This document shows, one piece after another, positions 11,887 to 24,100 of a DNA stretch of 64,000 nt. The translations under genes were made by a program, and so were the position numbers. The notes under the pieces were generated by a model. That model was not told the origin of the DNA and did no database searches. It worked only from the letters and a program-made list of their open reading frames with translations. Every line of letters begins with the position of its first letter. The stretch's first letter is position 1. This DNA is from Trichoderma breve (taxonomy: Eukaryota; Ascomycota; Sordariomycetes; Hypocreales; Hypocreaceae): positions 5,084,001 to 5,148,000 of the forward strand of contig NC_079234.1 in assembly GCF_028502605.1 (NCBI RefSeq). The letters are read 5' to 3'.

Positions 11887-14076
11887 CTAGCACGAGAGAA
11901 CGTAGTTGCCCGGGTCCTTCTTACCCGCCATGAGCAACCCAAGTTCTCGCATGCGCTCAGCGCCGAGGCCAGGAAGCGGCTTGCGCTCAGGGATCTGCCC
12001 ACGTCGGGCGCGATCACAGTACTTCTGGAAGAACTTTTCCTTGCGGCGCAGGCGCTTCTTCTCGAGGCCCTTGACAATGTCAATGGCACTGCGAATGTGT
12101 CCATCAGTGTCAGAGGAGGTCTTTGAGCCCTTGGGCTGCTTCTGATGGCGGAAGATAGCTGCAGGTCTAGGCAGGGACTTGGTCTGGGTAAGACCGGGGC
12201 GGCCAGCCAGTTGAAACTTGGTGTGCGCACCCTGTCGGGGAGTCTGGATGGGAGTAGCAATGGCCACAGCCTTGGGAGCTGGGGAGCGGGCTCGGCGAGG
12301 CGACTGGCGGTCAAAAAGAGGCTTGGGGGATCGAGCGCGAGGCTTGGGGGCGGGAGAGCCGCGTCGCTTAGGAGGGGGGGAACGGAATCGTCGGGGAGAC
12401 GGGTTGGCGTTCTTCCGCCTCCTGCGAGCACGATCTGTCTCCATATCGAGATCCTCCATGGCGCCGTGGATCCAAGGATGCTCGTCGCTGTCAGCAGCAG
12501 CCACATAGACATCCTCATCGTCCTCCTCGTCAAGGTCCGAAGCGGGGAAGCTAGGGTCAATGTCTTGGGGGATGATGCGCAGCTTCTCGTTTCTACGAGC
12601 AGCAAGGCATGAGAGGTAGGCGTCTTCGACGGGTCGATCCTCGTCCAGAGTGCCGCACACGAAGTCGGTGCTGTCAGGCAAGTCCGGAGCCTCGACTTGA
12701 GGTCCGATGGGGCGAGCCTTGACGGATCGACGAGGGCTGCGTCTGGTGCCAATGGAAGAATCCGATTGCTCAGTCAATGAGAGTCGACGAGCCAAGCGGG
12801 GAGTGACTTGGCGTGGGACAGAAGGGGCACGGCCCGGCGTCCACAAGACCATGTTTTCGTCCTCATCATCTTCCTCATCGGAATCAGCGAAGCCGGTTTC
12901 CTCGTCAGTGTGGTACCCGTCGGAGTCGTCGTCCGCTTCATCATCATCCTCGTCATCTTCTTCATCCTCATCCTCATCCTCCATATCCAAGACATCAAGC
13001 TCATCATCCTCATCATCCTCGTCTTCGTCATCATCTTCATCTTCATCCATGGCAGTCTCGGCCTCATCTTCCTCTCGTTCCTCCTGCTCAGCCTCCTCTT
13101 CGGCTTCAGCTCCTAGACGGCGAAACAGGTTCTCCTTGACCAGGGTATCCGAAATAGTAAGCTTGGTCTGAGTGGAGTCCTCTTGTCGGATCCAGTCATC
13201 CTCGCGAGCCATGCCACTGGCGAACTCGTGGAACTGAGATGCGTCCCGGATGAGCTCCGTTGATGACGCACGAAGGAATCGAGGTCGAACAAGCGAGGCC
13301 TTGACAGACTCCTGTTGAGCAGGGGCGATTCGAGGAGAGATGGGGACAGGAAGAGTCATACTCCGCTTGGGAGTGGAGGGCTCGTAGGGCTTGGGGGAAG
13401 TCTTCTGTGCAGAAGACGGGCGAGCTGTGCAGGCAAACTTGATGCAGCGCTTTGGTGGTTCCTGTGCCAGTGGGGTCTTGAGCGTAGGGGGAGAGACAGC
13501 TGACGGAGCAGCAACAGGAACGGCCTGTGGCTGAGCTTGGGGCTTGGCAGCACAGGCAAACTGAATGCATCGCTTTCGAGGAGCTTCTTGGGCACGGGGT
13601 GCTTCTTGGACAGGCTCCTCTACTTTCCTGACACCGAAAAGGCTGGCTAGGAAGCCAGGCCTCTGGTCAGTAGCGCCATGGCGAAGGCGAAGCGATGAGA
13701 GGTCCGGGAGAGGTGGGCTGGGAGTATTGGTTCGAGAAGGGCTGGTGAGACCAGTATCGCTGGTCAAATCAGCGGTGGAGGCAATACTAGCATTGCTGAC
13801 CATGGAACGGCGGCGCTGGCTGTAGGTCTTGGAGGGGTGAAAGATGTGGCCGTCCTCCTCATCAGACTGGCCCAAGATGGCCTGTGTCAGTAGCGAGGAT
13901 GCGACCTGTTGAGGGCGGACCGGGGCTCTCTGGAAAGGCAGAGGCTTGGGCGTGGGCATATATAGCCTGAGTTCTGGGGGTTCGTCAAGGTCCTCGACAA
14001 GATCTGAACCTTGTATCGCCCACTCGGGGGCTTGTGACGTTGAAGGAAGAGTTGCCATGATCGATATGGTAGGCAT
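11887..14076 (-). CDS. Fungal-specific acidic, low-complexity protein with two C-x4-C motifs (DUF3295-like?)
   Basis: Single exon, 729 residues from the ATG at 14076; a second in-frame ATG six codons on is an alternative start. No enzyme domain is seen. Features in order: an N-terminal segment with EWAIQGSDLVEDLDEP (about 18-33); a Ser-rich region (90-130); two copies of K-R-C-I-x-F-A-C (168-175 and 209-216); a very long Asp/Glu run (about 325-410); a basic Arg/Pro/Lys region (about 540-610) that may bind nucleic acid or act in nuclear localisation; and a Lys/Arg-rich helical C-terminus (KKRLRRKEKFFQKYCDRARR). The layout is reminiscent of fungal proteins annotated DUF3295, but that is from memory and untested. 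A nuclear or regulatory role is inference. A 9.2 kb gene-free stretch lies on its 5' side. Confidence 0.8.
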   Translation of the reverse strand: MPTISIMATLPSTSQAPEWAIQGSDLVEDLDEPPELRLYMPTPKPLPFQRAPVRPQQVASSLLTQAILGQSDEEDGHIFHPSKTYSQRRRSMVSNASIASTADLTSDTGLTSPSRTNTPSPPLPDLSSLRLRHGATDQRPGFLASLFGVRKVEEPVQEAPRAQEAPRKRCIQFACAAKPQAQPQAVPVAAPSAVSPPTLKTPLAQEPPKRCIKFACTARPSSAQKTSPKPYEPSTPKRSMTLPVPISPRIAPAQQESVKASLVRPRFLRASSTELIRDASQFHEFASGMAREDDWIRQEDSTQTKLTISDTLVKENLFRRLGAEAEEEAEQEEREEDEAETAMDEDEDDDEDEDDEDDELDVLDMEDEDEDEEDDEDDDEADDDSDGYHTDEETGFADSDEEDDEDENMVLWTPGRAPSVPRQVTPRLARRLSLTEQSDSSIGTRRSPRRSVKARPIGPQVEAPDLPDSTDFVCGTLDEDRPVEDAYLSCLAARRNEKLRIIPQDIDPSFPASDLDEEDDEDVYVAAADSDEHPWIHGAMEDLDMETDRARRRRKNANPSPRRFRSPPPKRRGSPAPKPRARSPKPLFDRQSPRRARSPAPKAVAIATPIQTPRQGAHTKFQLAGRPGLTQTKSLPRPAAIFRHQKQPKGSKTSSDTDGHIRSAIDIVKGLEKKRLRRKEKFFQKYCDRARRGQIPERKPLPGLGAERMRELGLLMAGKKDPGNYVLSC
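12850..13090 (-). repeat. Asp/Glu codon repeat (TCN/CTC-ATC trinucleotides on the plus strand)
   Basis: A stretch of GAT/GAC/GAA/GAG codons (reading the minus strand) coding an acidic run broken by a few Met, Leu and Thr residues. On the plus strand it appears as repeated CATCCTCAT and TCTTC words and opens a false poly-Ser frame. Confidence 0.8.
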
Positions 14077-14766
14077 TAGGACTTCTGAGGTGGCGGTTGT
14101 GGTGGTGAGTGAATTTTAAGCAGGCGGTTGATTTGGTGTCCGGGTCGAGAAAAAGGTCCAGGAATAGCAACAAAGAAGTCGTTTCAACGTTCCGATACTG
14201 CTTTAAAGCAGGGCAAGGAAGCAATCGACAAAAGAGTTTGAAGGTGATTCAACTCGAGAGGGGTTGGAGGATTGTGTCGTAGCAGGGCGAAGCGTGTAAG
14301 CCGACACGAGGCTTGCAGCCGGGGCGAGAACAAGGTCTCGTAACAAAAAAATATGTCCCTGAGGACGACGATGCTATAACATCAAAACCAACATGATCAA
14401 TACCAAAGAGTCGGAGCAAAGGTAGTGTATGTGAAAAGGACTAAGAAGCCTTTTTGGGGCCCGCGTGTGTGGTATAAGTGTGTTTGAGGCGGGCGGAAGG
14501 CCCAGTCCACTTTAAGCAGCGCAGTGTGGTGATCCGGGGGGGGGCAGACTCGCAGGTCGAATCAACGCAAAGCAACGACAAAAAAGGGTCTTGCAGTTGC
14601 GGGTGTGCGGTTATAGCAATAGAGGAGCCCTTCTTGGCAGATTCCGGATGACGTCCGTCCAGATGTGGCGTGGCGGACCTGACACGACAGAAGCCGGGAG
14701 GTCGGTAGGGGTGTGACGAGGCGTGGACGTAGACGCCGATGCAGGGATCTGCGATGTCTGGGAGAT

Positions 14767-14806
14767 GGATTGATTTGGATTTGGATTTTGGATTTTGGAT
14801 TTGGAT
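14767..14806 (+). repeat. GGATTT(T) short tandem repeat
   Basis: Units GGATTT and GGATTTT alternate for about 40 bp. No coding context is seen. Confidence 0.75.
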
Positions 14807-15330
14807 AAGACAAGGCGAGACAGACGTCTGAGACAGCTGCCCGTGCTCGAATCCGCGTGCTTGGCGCAATCCTTTGTGTCTCAATGATGCCGAGAGAGAG
14901 TCGAGGAGAACGGCGAGAAAAGACCAGACGCCGCCACGCACCACAGTGGAAGAGCAAGAAGAGGGAAGAAAAAAACAGGCCGACGGCAGAACGACTGGAG
15001 AACCTGAAGACTGGTGAGGGATAATAGCTGATCTGCCGCCACTGCAGACTAGCACAAAAGCATCCATCCACCCTTCATTCTCGTACGGAGTACAAAATGC
15101 AAAAAACGGGGTCTTGGGGGATGGAGAGAAAGCCCCAGAATAATGGAAGCCGGTACAGTGCGAGGCCGATCGCTGCACGTGCCTGACCATCCGGTTTTAG
15201 CGCCTCGTGCCGCTCAGGAGCGCATCATTCTGGACTGCAGATGAGCAATGGCGCGTTGGGGGGGCACAGTGTGCACAGTGTGCGGGCGCCGCAAGCTGGG
15301 ACGGGCACGAGCACGGTGGGATGCACCGTC

Positions 15331-15348
15331 ACAAGCACAAGCACAAGC
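15331..15348 (+). repeat. (ACAAGC)3 hexanucleotide repeat
   Basis: Three perfect copies of ACAAGC followed by ACAAAAAGC. Short microsatellite in non-coding DNA. Confidence 0.75.
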
Positions 15349-16449
15349 ACAAAAAGCACCTGAGCAGCAACACAGTTGACAAGTTACAGAACCGTGTGGG
15401 GGCAGAAGGGGGTGCACGCAAGAACTTTAGGGGGGTTCGCAAATTGCCCAGGAAGAGGAGCCACTGAGTGAGTGGTTTTCCTTGGCGCTGGGCCAGTTTG
15501 ATTTTCGCAGCAGCCAGTGTGTCTTCTCTCTCTCTGTTCCAGGCGCTCTTTTTTTTTTTCTGGCCCTTCCACTCGCTCTCTTTCGGTATGGCGTGGCTGA
15601 GCGCCGCCTCGATTCGCTGGCTGCAGGGCTCCAGCCGGCGAATGGCCAGCGCTGTTAGTGCCTGTACTGGATTGTACTGTAGCGGACTGGCAGCACCGTT
15701 ACAGGGCCTGCGCGCCAGCCAATACAGCGTGCTGCTTTATGCTACCAACGCCGTGCGGGTCACAGTCATGAATTGAAATTTCTCAAGCCCGCGCTGGACG
15801 CAGAAAATTGGCGAAGCAGCGATCGGCCGGCCGAAGCCAGCCAACTTAGCCCCAGCCGCTAGCCACAAAGAAGCCCGCTGTCGTCATGGTGCGGCCAAAC
15901 GGGCTCGATTTTGCCTGGGCGAACGCATGGCGCATCGAGAGCTGCAATAGGGCAGCCGAAGGGAGGGTGAGCTGATGATTGCTTGCCATCCACCAGAAGC
16001 TCGCATCCCATCCATCTTCCATGGAGAAAGAGGCAAACCCGCCAGTTGATCAATCAATTCCTCAATCAATCAGTCAAATAGAACGGACATAGAGGAGGGG
16101 GGGGCGCAAGGGGATTGATAATATTAACACTGTACCTGCACGGTACCATCCATCCTCAATCAATGCTACCACTTACAGCATCAAATCACCTTTGGTTGTT
16201 CAGACAGGCGAAACAAACAACAAGGGGAGGCGAGCGTTTCCTCTCCATGTGCCGCTCGCTTCCCCGCTCGCATCTGCATTTCAGCACACAGCTGCCAGTG
16301 TGAAAGCGTCGATGCCCTTGTCAGGGGTGCGCGCACAGAGCTGCGCGAGAGCAAAAGGAGCAGGCAGCTTTCCCATGGAGATCTCAGCTTCGCATGACTA
16401 GCACCATGTGTATCGATGTTGCAATCACGCTACTCCGTCTTTCTTGTCC

Positions 16450-16525
16450 ATATTTGCTCCGTAGCGGCTCCCGACCACCGGCGGTACATGTTCCCGTACA
16501 TGCAGCCTGTGATATTTGCTCCGTA
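16450..16525 (+). repeat. Direct repeat of ATATTTGCTCCGTA, 62 bp apart
   Basis: Identical 14-mers at 16450-16463 and 16512-16525. Each ends in CTCCGTA, the core shared with the dispersed word TACTCCGTA found in the gene-free stretches. Confidence 0.7.
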
Positions 16526-19500
16526 CCTTGCAAATTTCCGCTTGCCTCGTCCTTGGGGCTGGACGCCCAAATGTCTCACAGGATTGTCGCTTAACTGTCC
16601 ATCCGCCCTGGCTCTGCGCTATTCGTGTTAAGCATATATCGTACAAGACATGTTTCTCTGTCGTCCCAGCAGAAATGTCCTAGACAAAATGGATACGAGG
16701 ATACGAGACCCTGCCGTGCGTGCGTGCGTACTGTGCTGTACCGCAAAATGCGAACTTGCAGCAGATGCTCCCCCCATCCCCAATTCCAATTCGGGTACCT
16801 GAGGCCATGTACTCGAACGGAGTAGTACAGGTAGTACCTGACTCTCGTGAGCACTCCCTCATGTGCGTACATCAAAGCACGAGTAAGGGATGTTCGCCAT
16901 CTTGCTGGTATATCCGTACCAAGAGCGGCAAGCGAGGATTGACCCAGCCGTCAAATCTTACCGCTAAACAGATCCTCCTTGGCAAATCTAAATGTCTGAT
17001 TACATGGGTAGCACAGGAATAGAAACAGGCAAGAAAAAGGGAGCCTCAGGCGCCATGGAATTTGGAAACAGCCTCAAACTTGCCATCATGTGAGGCTCAG
17101 CAAGCACCCAGAAGTCGAGTCACCCGGCGCCAAGCAACGAATGGCATTGGATGCATTACTTGCACTTGTAGCAAGCTGTAAGATTGTTTTTATGCAGCTG
17201 TTTAGTGCATCATGATGACGGGAGACGAACGCACTAGGCTCCCCAATTCCATCCTATCCCAATCCCGTCCTATTCTTAGGCCGAGGACAGGCAAGGGCCT
17301 TGTTTTCTGGCCAGATATTGCCTCATAGTAAAAAAGCGCCAAACATGAACCCTTAGCGCGCCGCTCCCAGGGTCATTTGGCGCGTGAGCTGGGGGTGCTT
17401 GTTCTCATGCCCGGAGCAAAGCTGTGCTGCTGTGCGCCATCCCATCACAGAGGATCACTCCAAGCGAGAGAGCTGGCTCCGCTCACAAGGCAGAGGACGG
17501 CCTTGGGTCCAACTCACCGCCCGGTGCAAAATTGGCCGTGCTGGTACTGTAAGATCAGCCCTTTTTTAGCATTTCGAACGCTGATGGAACAACAGAAGCG
17601 TGAGAATGATTGAGGCAACAAGGATGATGCTCATTGCCCTCAGGGGAGCCGTCAGCAGGCGAGGCTCACTTCCGCGCCTAGAATAACAGCTCTGCGCCAT
17701 CATATAACCAGATCCGGGAGCCTTGGTAGCAATGGTCTAGGTCATGATGCATACTTTGTAGGTAATGCAACTGCGTGATCAGACGTTCAAGTCGCATTGC
17801 TTGCTGAATTGACCAATGATTGGCAGGCTTTGGTATCTTGATAGGTGCTGGCAGAAAGATCCAATCAAGCCCAGCATTGCGTTTCGGCTGCTACCAACGG
17901 CAGCACATTAATCAGGAGATGCATGTGTGAGCATGAATGCATCTCGCTTCACTGTAAGGCGTATGTACGAGTACTGTGAGGGACCCTCGCCTCGGGCCAC
18001 AACCGAGTGAAAGCCGTGCCAGCCTGCAGCTCCCACGGTAGCTTCGATTTGCTCGGCACAGGCGCGTTCTCCGCAACACCAGTAATATTTTGCCTTCCAA
18101 TCGTCCTTCTCGTCTTCAAATCGCACTGTCTCAGTACTCGGTGCCTGGGCGGCCCGTATCTCAACATAGCGCCATTTCCGAGGTCCCTCCACAGTCCGTC
18201 TTCATCGCATCGTGCCGTTGAAGCGAAGCGCGAAAACGCCACTATCCAACGGCCGCATTCGGAGGGATGTGGCAAGCTCCAGTGCGCAAAAGCTGCTATG
18301 AGGTCTTCTTGGTCTCCCACACAGAGTGGCACACAGTCGAGTCCAGACCTCTGTGGACGCGATTCACTAGCTCCAATTCCGCACCATCCTGTAAGAGCTG
18401 TACTGTAACAGAGAAGAAATTGATGGGTCTGTTTTTCTTCTTTCGCTTTTTCTCTTTGTTAGTTCCCTCCTAGCCGTTGGAGCCGCAGATTTCATCGCCA
18501 TCTCGCAATGGCTCGGCCTTGCCGGTGTTTGCCCGGCATCTTAACAGATCCAGCCTTTTGGGCGTGGGAAGACCGATGCTCCGTCCTCCAGCCGGATTGA
18601 TCAAAAATCAAGCTCCGTACTCCGTCGATTCCGTTCTCCACGGAGCCGAGGCTGTTGAGCGAGTCACCCCTTTACACGCATTTCCTCGCTCCACCCGAAA
18701 CTCTCTGCTTCGTTCCCCCCGGAAATCCCGCTTGCACAAACAAAGGTAGGGAGGACAGGCTGGCTCGGCTGGGTTAGTGCTGTAATAAGCCGACGTGCAT
18801 GAGGCCCTATGTCGATATTGCATGCACGAGCTGCTCCTTACCCCAAACATACAAGTAAAGGGGACGCTTGGGATTCGCCAACGGCTTGTCATCGCGTGGC
18901 GCGGTCGTTATTTGACATGTAGCGCAAGCTGGACCTCGCACACGGCGATCACAGCAAAGCTGCGCCATGACGCCTAGCGTCTGTCAAACAATGGCAAAGA
19001 GAAGAATTCGAGTACTCCGTATGTAGTATTTGGAAAAGAGGCAACGGCCGCCATGACTCTAGAAGCGGTCGATCAGGTTACTGGAATGCGACCCCCCCTT
19101 ATCAATGGCCATCCATGTTGCAGCCAGTTGGCCGCATGCAAATCGCAAGTGACACAGCAAATGGAACCACGTTGCCTTCGCGTATCATGGTCCGGGCCCC
19201 ATGCCGAGCAGCGCAGCCAAACCTCATCACTCGGCTGCATGCAGTAATCTCTCAGCCAGAGCTGCAAGTTGGGCATTGCATGCACAAAGTATGTATGCCG
19301 GACACAGGGAGAGACATGGATGCCATCCAGGGCGCAGTCAGTACGAGTACTCCGTGCAGTAGATTCGATTCCGCTCGGCGCCTCCAGAACATGTCGACAT
19401 GACGAAAAAGGGAAATAAACAGGACAGAACACAAACTACCGTCGGAGCCGGCGCATGCAGCTGATCCCTTCCGAGAGCTGCAATCCGCCGCCACATCCGC

Positions 19501-22500
19501 CCTTAACACATTCAGATCGGCAGGAGGGCTTGAATAGAAGCCGTTGTGTGGTTCCGAAAGTGGACAAGTTCGTCATACCTACAACAACTTACATAGAAAG
19601 CAGCAGACATCGGAGTGACAAACCCCAAAGCATGCGAGCCCAACTGTTGCCACAAGATATCCAATGCGAACCGCAGAGAGACAGCGCGGGGGTGGCAGAG
19701 AGGGAACTCGCATCTTCGTCAGCGGTCATCGGGTCAGCAGCCATTGGGAGCCAGCTCTACGCCAGAATAGGTGTCGAGCCCGACACGACCAAGAGCTCCA
19801 TGATACCACGTCGCTTTGCGCGGTTCGCCCCTCATAATCTTCAATTTCTCTCAAAACGACGAGTCGACCCAGTTGCGCTAATGTGGCTCGAAAACCCCAC
19901 GGACGGTTCAATGGATGGGATGGGCTGCAACACACAAACCCCGCATCGTCTTGTCATGCTTTTCTGCTTGCTCGATACGGCCACGAATTAAAGGGTCTGG
20001 CCTGTCTGGCTGGACTGGACCAAGGGATGCGCATCCTGAGTGAGAATGCGCAATGCGGCACGCAGCCCATCGAGAGCCAAACACAGCCCGTCGTTCTAGG
20101 AGGCTGTGGGAAATGATGCCACCTTGTTGGCAGTTCGGCCGCATTGCCCGTGCATGCTGCACAAGTTAGCACACACCTTACATGCGAGGCCTTCCCAAAG
20201 CGTCGCCGTACCTTGATCCAACGACGTCGCGATATATTGCCATGCACATGCTACTGGCATCTGGACGCAGGTAAGGACCCTTCGTAAAAGAGACGGCCAA
20301 TCGACGGCCCTTCAGCTACGGGGGCGGCTGGAGCAAGGGATTCTCGCCTCATTCGTTCGCAAGCCACGGACATACGGGGGATGGAAATGGCGGGTTAACG
20401 TCGGCCTCAAGAGCGATGCCTTTTAGCCTCAGGCATCAGAGCCTCATTTCCTGCTGCCTGTACTCGCAGTCTTGGCCTGCCGTTTGGCGGTGAGAGTCAG
20501 GGCCGCTGAGCCAATGGCATCGCGCATGTCTGGACTGACCGTCAACAGCCCTTTTCGGCCACGAGACTCCGTACATAATGATGCGCTGCGGAATATGAGC
20601 TCCGTCATATTCCGTGGTACCAGAATTACTCGCCCGCGCTGCTTGTTCGTACTCTTGGGAACAACGGTTGCTCCGTAAGAGCAATTGGTCCCCTTTACGG
20701 AAGTCCCCTTAATGCACTGCAACGATGCGAGTTTGATACGGTTAATTACCTCCGTTCTGGCTCCTACAACCTGGCCTGGGCTTTTTCGTTTACACTGATT
20801 ATGTAACTTGGATGCACACTTCGATTGCAGTAAGACGAGTATACGGACATGTCTAATGCTGAATTCAGTTATTCATGAGACAGAGCTTGTCTCGCACGCC
20901 CTCCAAGAGAAAATAAGGTAGGATACTAGCAGCCTGATGTTTGCAGAGAGAGACACATGGCATTCTCAGTCAATTGACTTGTTCTATAAGCTTAAAATAG
21001 GACGGCCTGGACTGAGCCATGAACCAGATTCCCAGAGTCATCGTCTCAAGACGTGTAAACACGCAAAATCCATGTTGTCAATTGCTCTTTGGCGATTGGC
21101 CAGGACAGCAAATTTGACTGAGACAAGCCAAGAGCAAATTAATCAGTTTGAGCCAGACGCCCACTCTCGATGAAGCTAGATTGACCAAAGCTCCCCAAAT
21201 ACGGCACAATTTGCACGTCCAAGAGCTCTCAAGCTTGGAGATTTGACGGCCGAAGCAGAATTAGCGGCCTCGCCTGTTGTCGGGTGTTTTATTGTTTCTT
21301 TTACCCAAGGGGGCAGACATAGTAAAATCAAAGTACACAGTGTAGCTGGCCATCCTTCTTTTTTCCCTAGTCTCAAGCCACCCGCTAGTTTGGTCCAACC
21401 GTGTAAGACTGTGCTTCTTTTTGTTGGAAAATTTTGTTCTAAATTTTTTTTTTTCCCTCGCGCTTTCGCTAGTAAAACAGCCCGTCGCGCCGATGGGGCC
21501 ACCCACCGAAGGTCAACCGGTCTGCAGCGCTTGAGCGGGCTCTAAGAAGATGGGGTAAAAGAAAAAAAAAAAAAGTTCGTAAGAAAAGAAGAAGAAAAAA
21601 GGCGCACTAAGTGTTGGGGTTGGAGACATCTCCTCTTCGGCGAGATTCTTGAAGTTTTTTTCTTTCCCTTTTGGTCCACCCTGGAGGTGAGGCTGTTGTA
21701 CCCCATGCTCGTACTCAGCTCGTCCCCATTTACATACCCGTACAGCTTGGCTCATACCTCGTACCTGTAAGCCCGTATGTATTGGGTTGGAAGATAACAC
21801 ACGAAATCATATTTGTTCTCGTTGCCAAGATCAGTAAAAACTCTCGTATCAATAAAGGGGGCGGCTGGCGGCCCGTATTGAACAACAGAGGAGCGGCCGC
21901 ACATGTTAGCTACTTTATAACCTTATCAAACTCTACTCTCCATCCGTCTCTCTGAGACATATCCATAGTCTAGATCTCTTGTCCTCGAGTCTTGAGCAAT
22001 GGCAACTTGACGCGAGGACACCCCTTTCTCTTGGCACTTGTGAATCGCGCAAATTGACATACCGCGCTGTCGCAAAAGCAGTGGAACATCATCACGGGTG
22101 GCACAGCAGGAGATGCTGCATAGCGATAACGGAGTTGAGGGAGAGGGAGAGAGTTTTGGCGAGCAAAGTCAAAACTGTAAAGCCACCCGAGAAGCCATTA
22201 CACCCCATTCCTGATGGCGAACCACGTTACTTCTGTCTCTTGGGCACAGCTAAAGCCACACAAGATTCCAGGCCTTTTTCAGCTGCTTGTGGCACCCGAT
22301 AGAATGCCATTCCCGCGTGTTGAATGGCATGGGTATAGATTTGGCTGGACCAGTCGACTGTAGGAGGCTTGTCGAACGAAGTGAGCTGATAACTGAAAGA
22401 AATGGCATGAAGCTAAGCCGTGGGCAGAGTTACTATCGTCATTCCACATCCCCTTCATGAAGATGGTGTGCTTTCTGTGCCATGGCTGCGTATAATTTCC

Positions 22501-23034
22501 TCGGAGTTGTTGATTCAGCTGGGTGTAAGTCTTCGCCATCGGATGCTACCGTAACACCTTGACGACAATTACCCCCTAGGAAATTATGTGTTAGACAGCG
22601 AGGAAACAGATGGCAAGTAGAATCATAGGATACGTCGCCTCCAGCCCAGCCCCCCGACGCTGTTTGTTGAAATGAGTTCGGGTCTATCAAAGCTGCTGTT
22701 GTGGGTTATGGGGTAAGTTTCATTGCGTGCGAAGGCAAAATTTTGTCAGTTCTTCGAAGAGTATGCCGATTAGCTTTGCCTGATAATACGGTCATTGGAT
22801 TAGTTTCCACGAGCCTATAGGTGATTTTCGTATCTTCAAAACCTCGTGGGTGCTCTGCAAGTGATGATGCATTATCACTAAAGTATATGCAGTCTTAAAC
22901 GCAAACCCCCGCAAACTTCGACTGTAAGCTGTAAGCAGTACGAGGAGCAATCTATTCTCTTCCTCAACGATTGAAGCCTGAGATCCAGCCGAGAATGTTA
23001 CGAACATGAAATATTAGTAATTCCATATTTTGAT

Positions 23035-23059
23035 AAAAAAAAAAAAAAAAAAAAAAAAA
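23035..23059 (+). repeat. 25-base A homopolymer upstream of the ATP synthase delta gene
   Basis: Uninterrupted A run about 230 bp before the start codon. It could act as a nucleosome-excluding poly(dA:dT) promoter element; that role is inferred. Confidence 0.8.
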
Positions 23060-23288
23060 TTAAACATAAGAAACGTATTCTAAACGATTCATCAACTCCC
23101 ATGACGATCAACCCAGAAGAATCCGACTCTTCCAAGATGTCAGTTGATCATCACGTGCCAACGCACGTGCTCTGCGGCGGGTGATTTTCCCGCTAGCCGA
23201 ATTAATGACTGCAGTCCGGCAAAGATTCGTGCCAGCGACTTCAATTGAGCTCACCACAAGCAACGACTCAATCGTCCTCACAGTCACC

Positions 23289-24100
23289 ATGAACTCCCTC
23301 CGTGTTGCCCGTGCAGCTCTCCGAGCTCGCCCTACAGCCATGCGAGTGGCCATCCAGAGGAGAGGATATGCCGAGGCCGTCCCCGACAAGGTGAGGATGC
23401 TCCGGATCATGAGCCTCCAAGGCTTGCAATTTATATATCGCTAACTGAAATTTTTGTAGATCAAGCTGAGCTTGGCTCTGCCTCACCAGGTATGAATTCT
23501 GCACCTCGAAGAATCGACTTTTACCGAATATGCGATCCGATTGGGCTGGTGTGGAGGAAATGCGACAGTCGGCGAATGTTCTCGGTGCTAATTGCCGCAA
23601 TGCTTTACAGTCCATCTACAAGTCCCAGGACGTCGTCCAGGTCAACATCCCCGCAGAGTCCGGCGAGATGGGTGTCCTCGCCAACCACGTTCCCTCCATT
23701 GAGCAGCTCAAGCCCGGCCTGGTCGAGGTTGTTGAGGAGTCCGGCCCCGCCAAGCAGTTCTTCCGTATGTCATGACCCCTCCGAGTGTGCGACTCCATGG
23801 ACGACACAAGACTGATAAGCGCCTGTATAGTGTCTGGTGGCTTTGCTACTGTCCAGCCCAACTCTGTCCTGAGCATCAACGCCCCCGAGGCTTACCCCCT
23901 GGAGGACTTCAGCGCTGAGGCTGTCCGCGCTGGTATTGCCGAGGCTCAGAAGGTTGCCAGTGGCAATGGCAGCGAGCAGGACATCGCTGAGGCCAAGATC
24001 GAACTGGAGGTGCGTAAAGCAGTTCATGCTGCGATTCAACGAAGACACACTGACATCCCGCTGCCAGATTCTCGAGACCCTTGCCACCCTTGTCAAATAA
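23289..24100 (+). CDS. atp16: Mitochondrial F1 ATP synthase delta subunit
   Basis: The delta subunit (the bacterial epsilon equivalent) belongs to the central stalk that couples the c-ring to the F1 catalytic head. Five exons: 23289-23390, 23460-23489, 23611-23764, 23831-24009 and 24068-24100; introns of 69, 121, 66 and 58 nt. All phases agree, giving 165 residues, the usual size. The N-terminus (MNSLRVARAALRARPTAMRV, then AIQRRGYAEAVPDK) is an Arg-rich presequence with a likely cleavage near RRGYA. The beta-sandwich carries IKLSLALPHQ, VQVNIPAESGEMGVLANHVP, LKPGLVEVVEE and FFLSGGFATVQPNS, and the C-terminus has two helices ending ILETLATLVK. Exon 2 has only 30 nt. An AATAAA hexamer (24096-24101) overlaps the stop codon. 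Confidence 0.96.

Larger units (their letters stand above)
14077..23288. other. 9.2 kb gene-free stretch between divergent genes
   Basis: It separates the start of the acidic-protein gene (minus) from the start of the ATP synthase delta gene (plus). Only frames below about 250 codons exist, none with recognisable protein features or a convincing exon chain. It contains a GGATTT/GGATTTT run (14767-14806), three copies of ACAAGC (15331-15348), a direct repeat of a 14-mer (16450 and 16512), the word TACGGAGTA at 15084 and (reverse) 19013, GTACGAGTAC at 17965 and 19341, and a 25-base A run (23035-23059). Base composition looks mixed, not the AT-rich island expected of repeat-induced mutation. It probably holds long promoters, possibly non-coding transcripts. 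Confidence 0.5.

Noticed and set aside
12707..13171. Plus-strand frame with long poly-Ser run
   Set aside because: Reverse reading of the Asp/Glu repeat of the 729-residue minus-strand protein.
14441..15190. 249-codon minus-strand frame after the acidic-protein start
   Set aside because: Ser/Pro/His-rich without recognisable features; includes the GGATTT repeat; more likely promoter or leader sequence.
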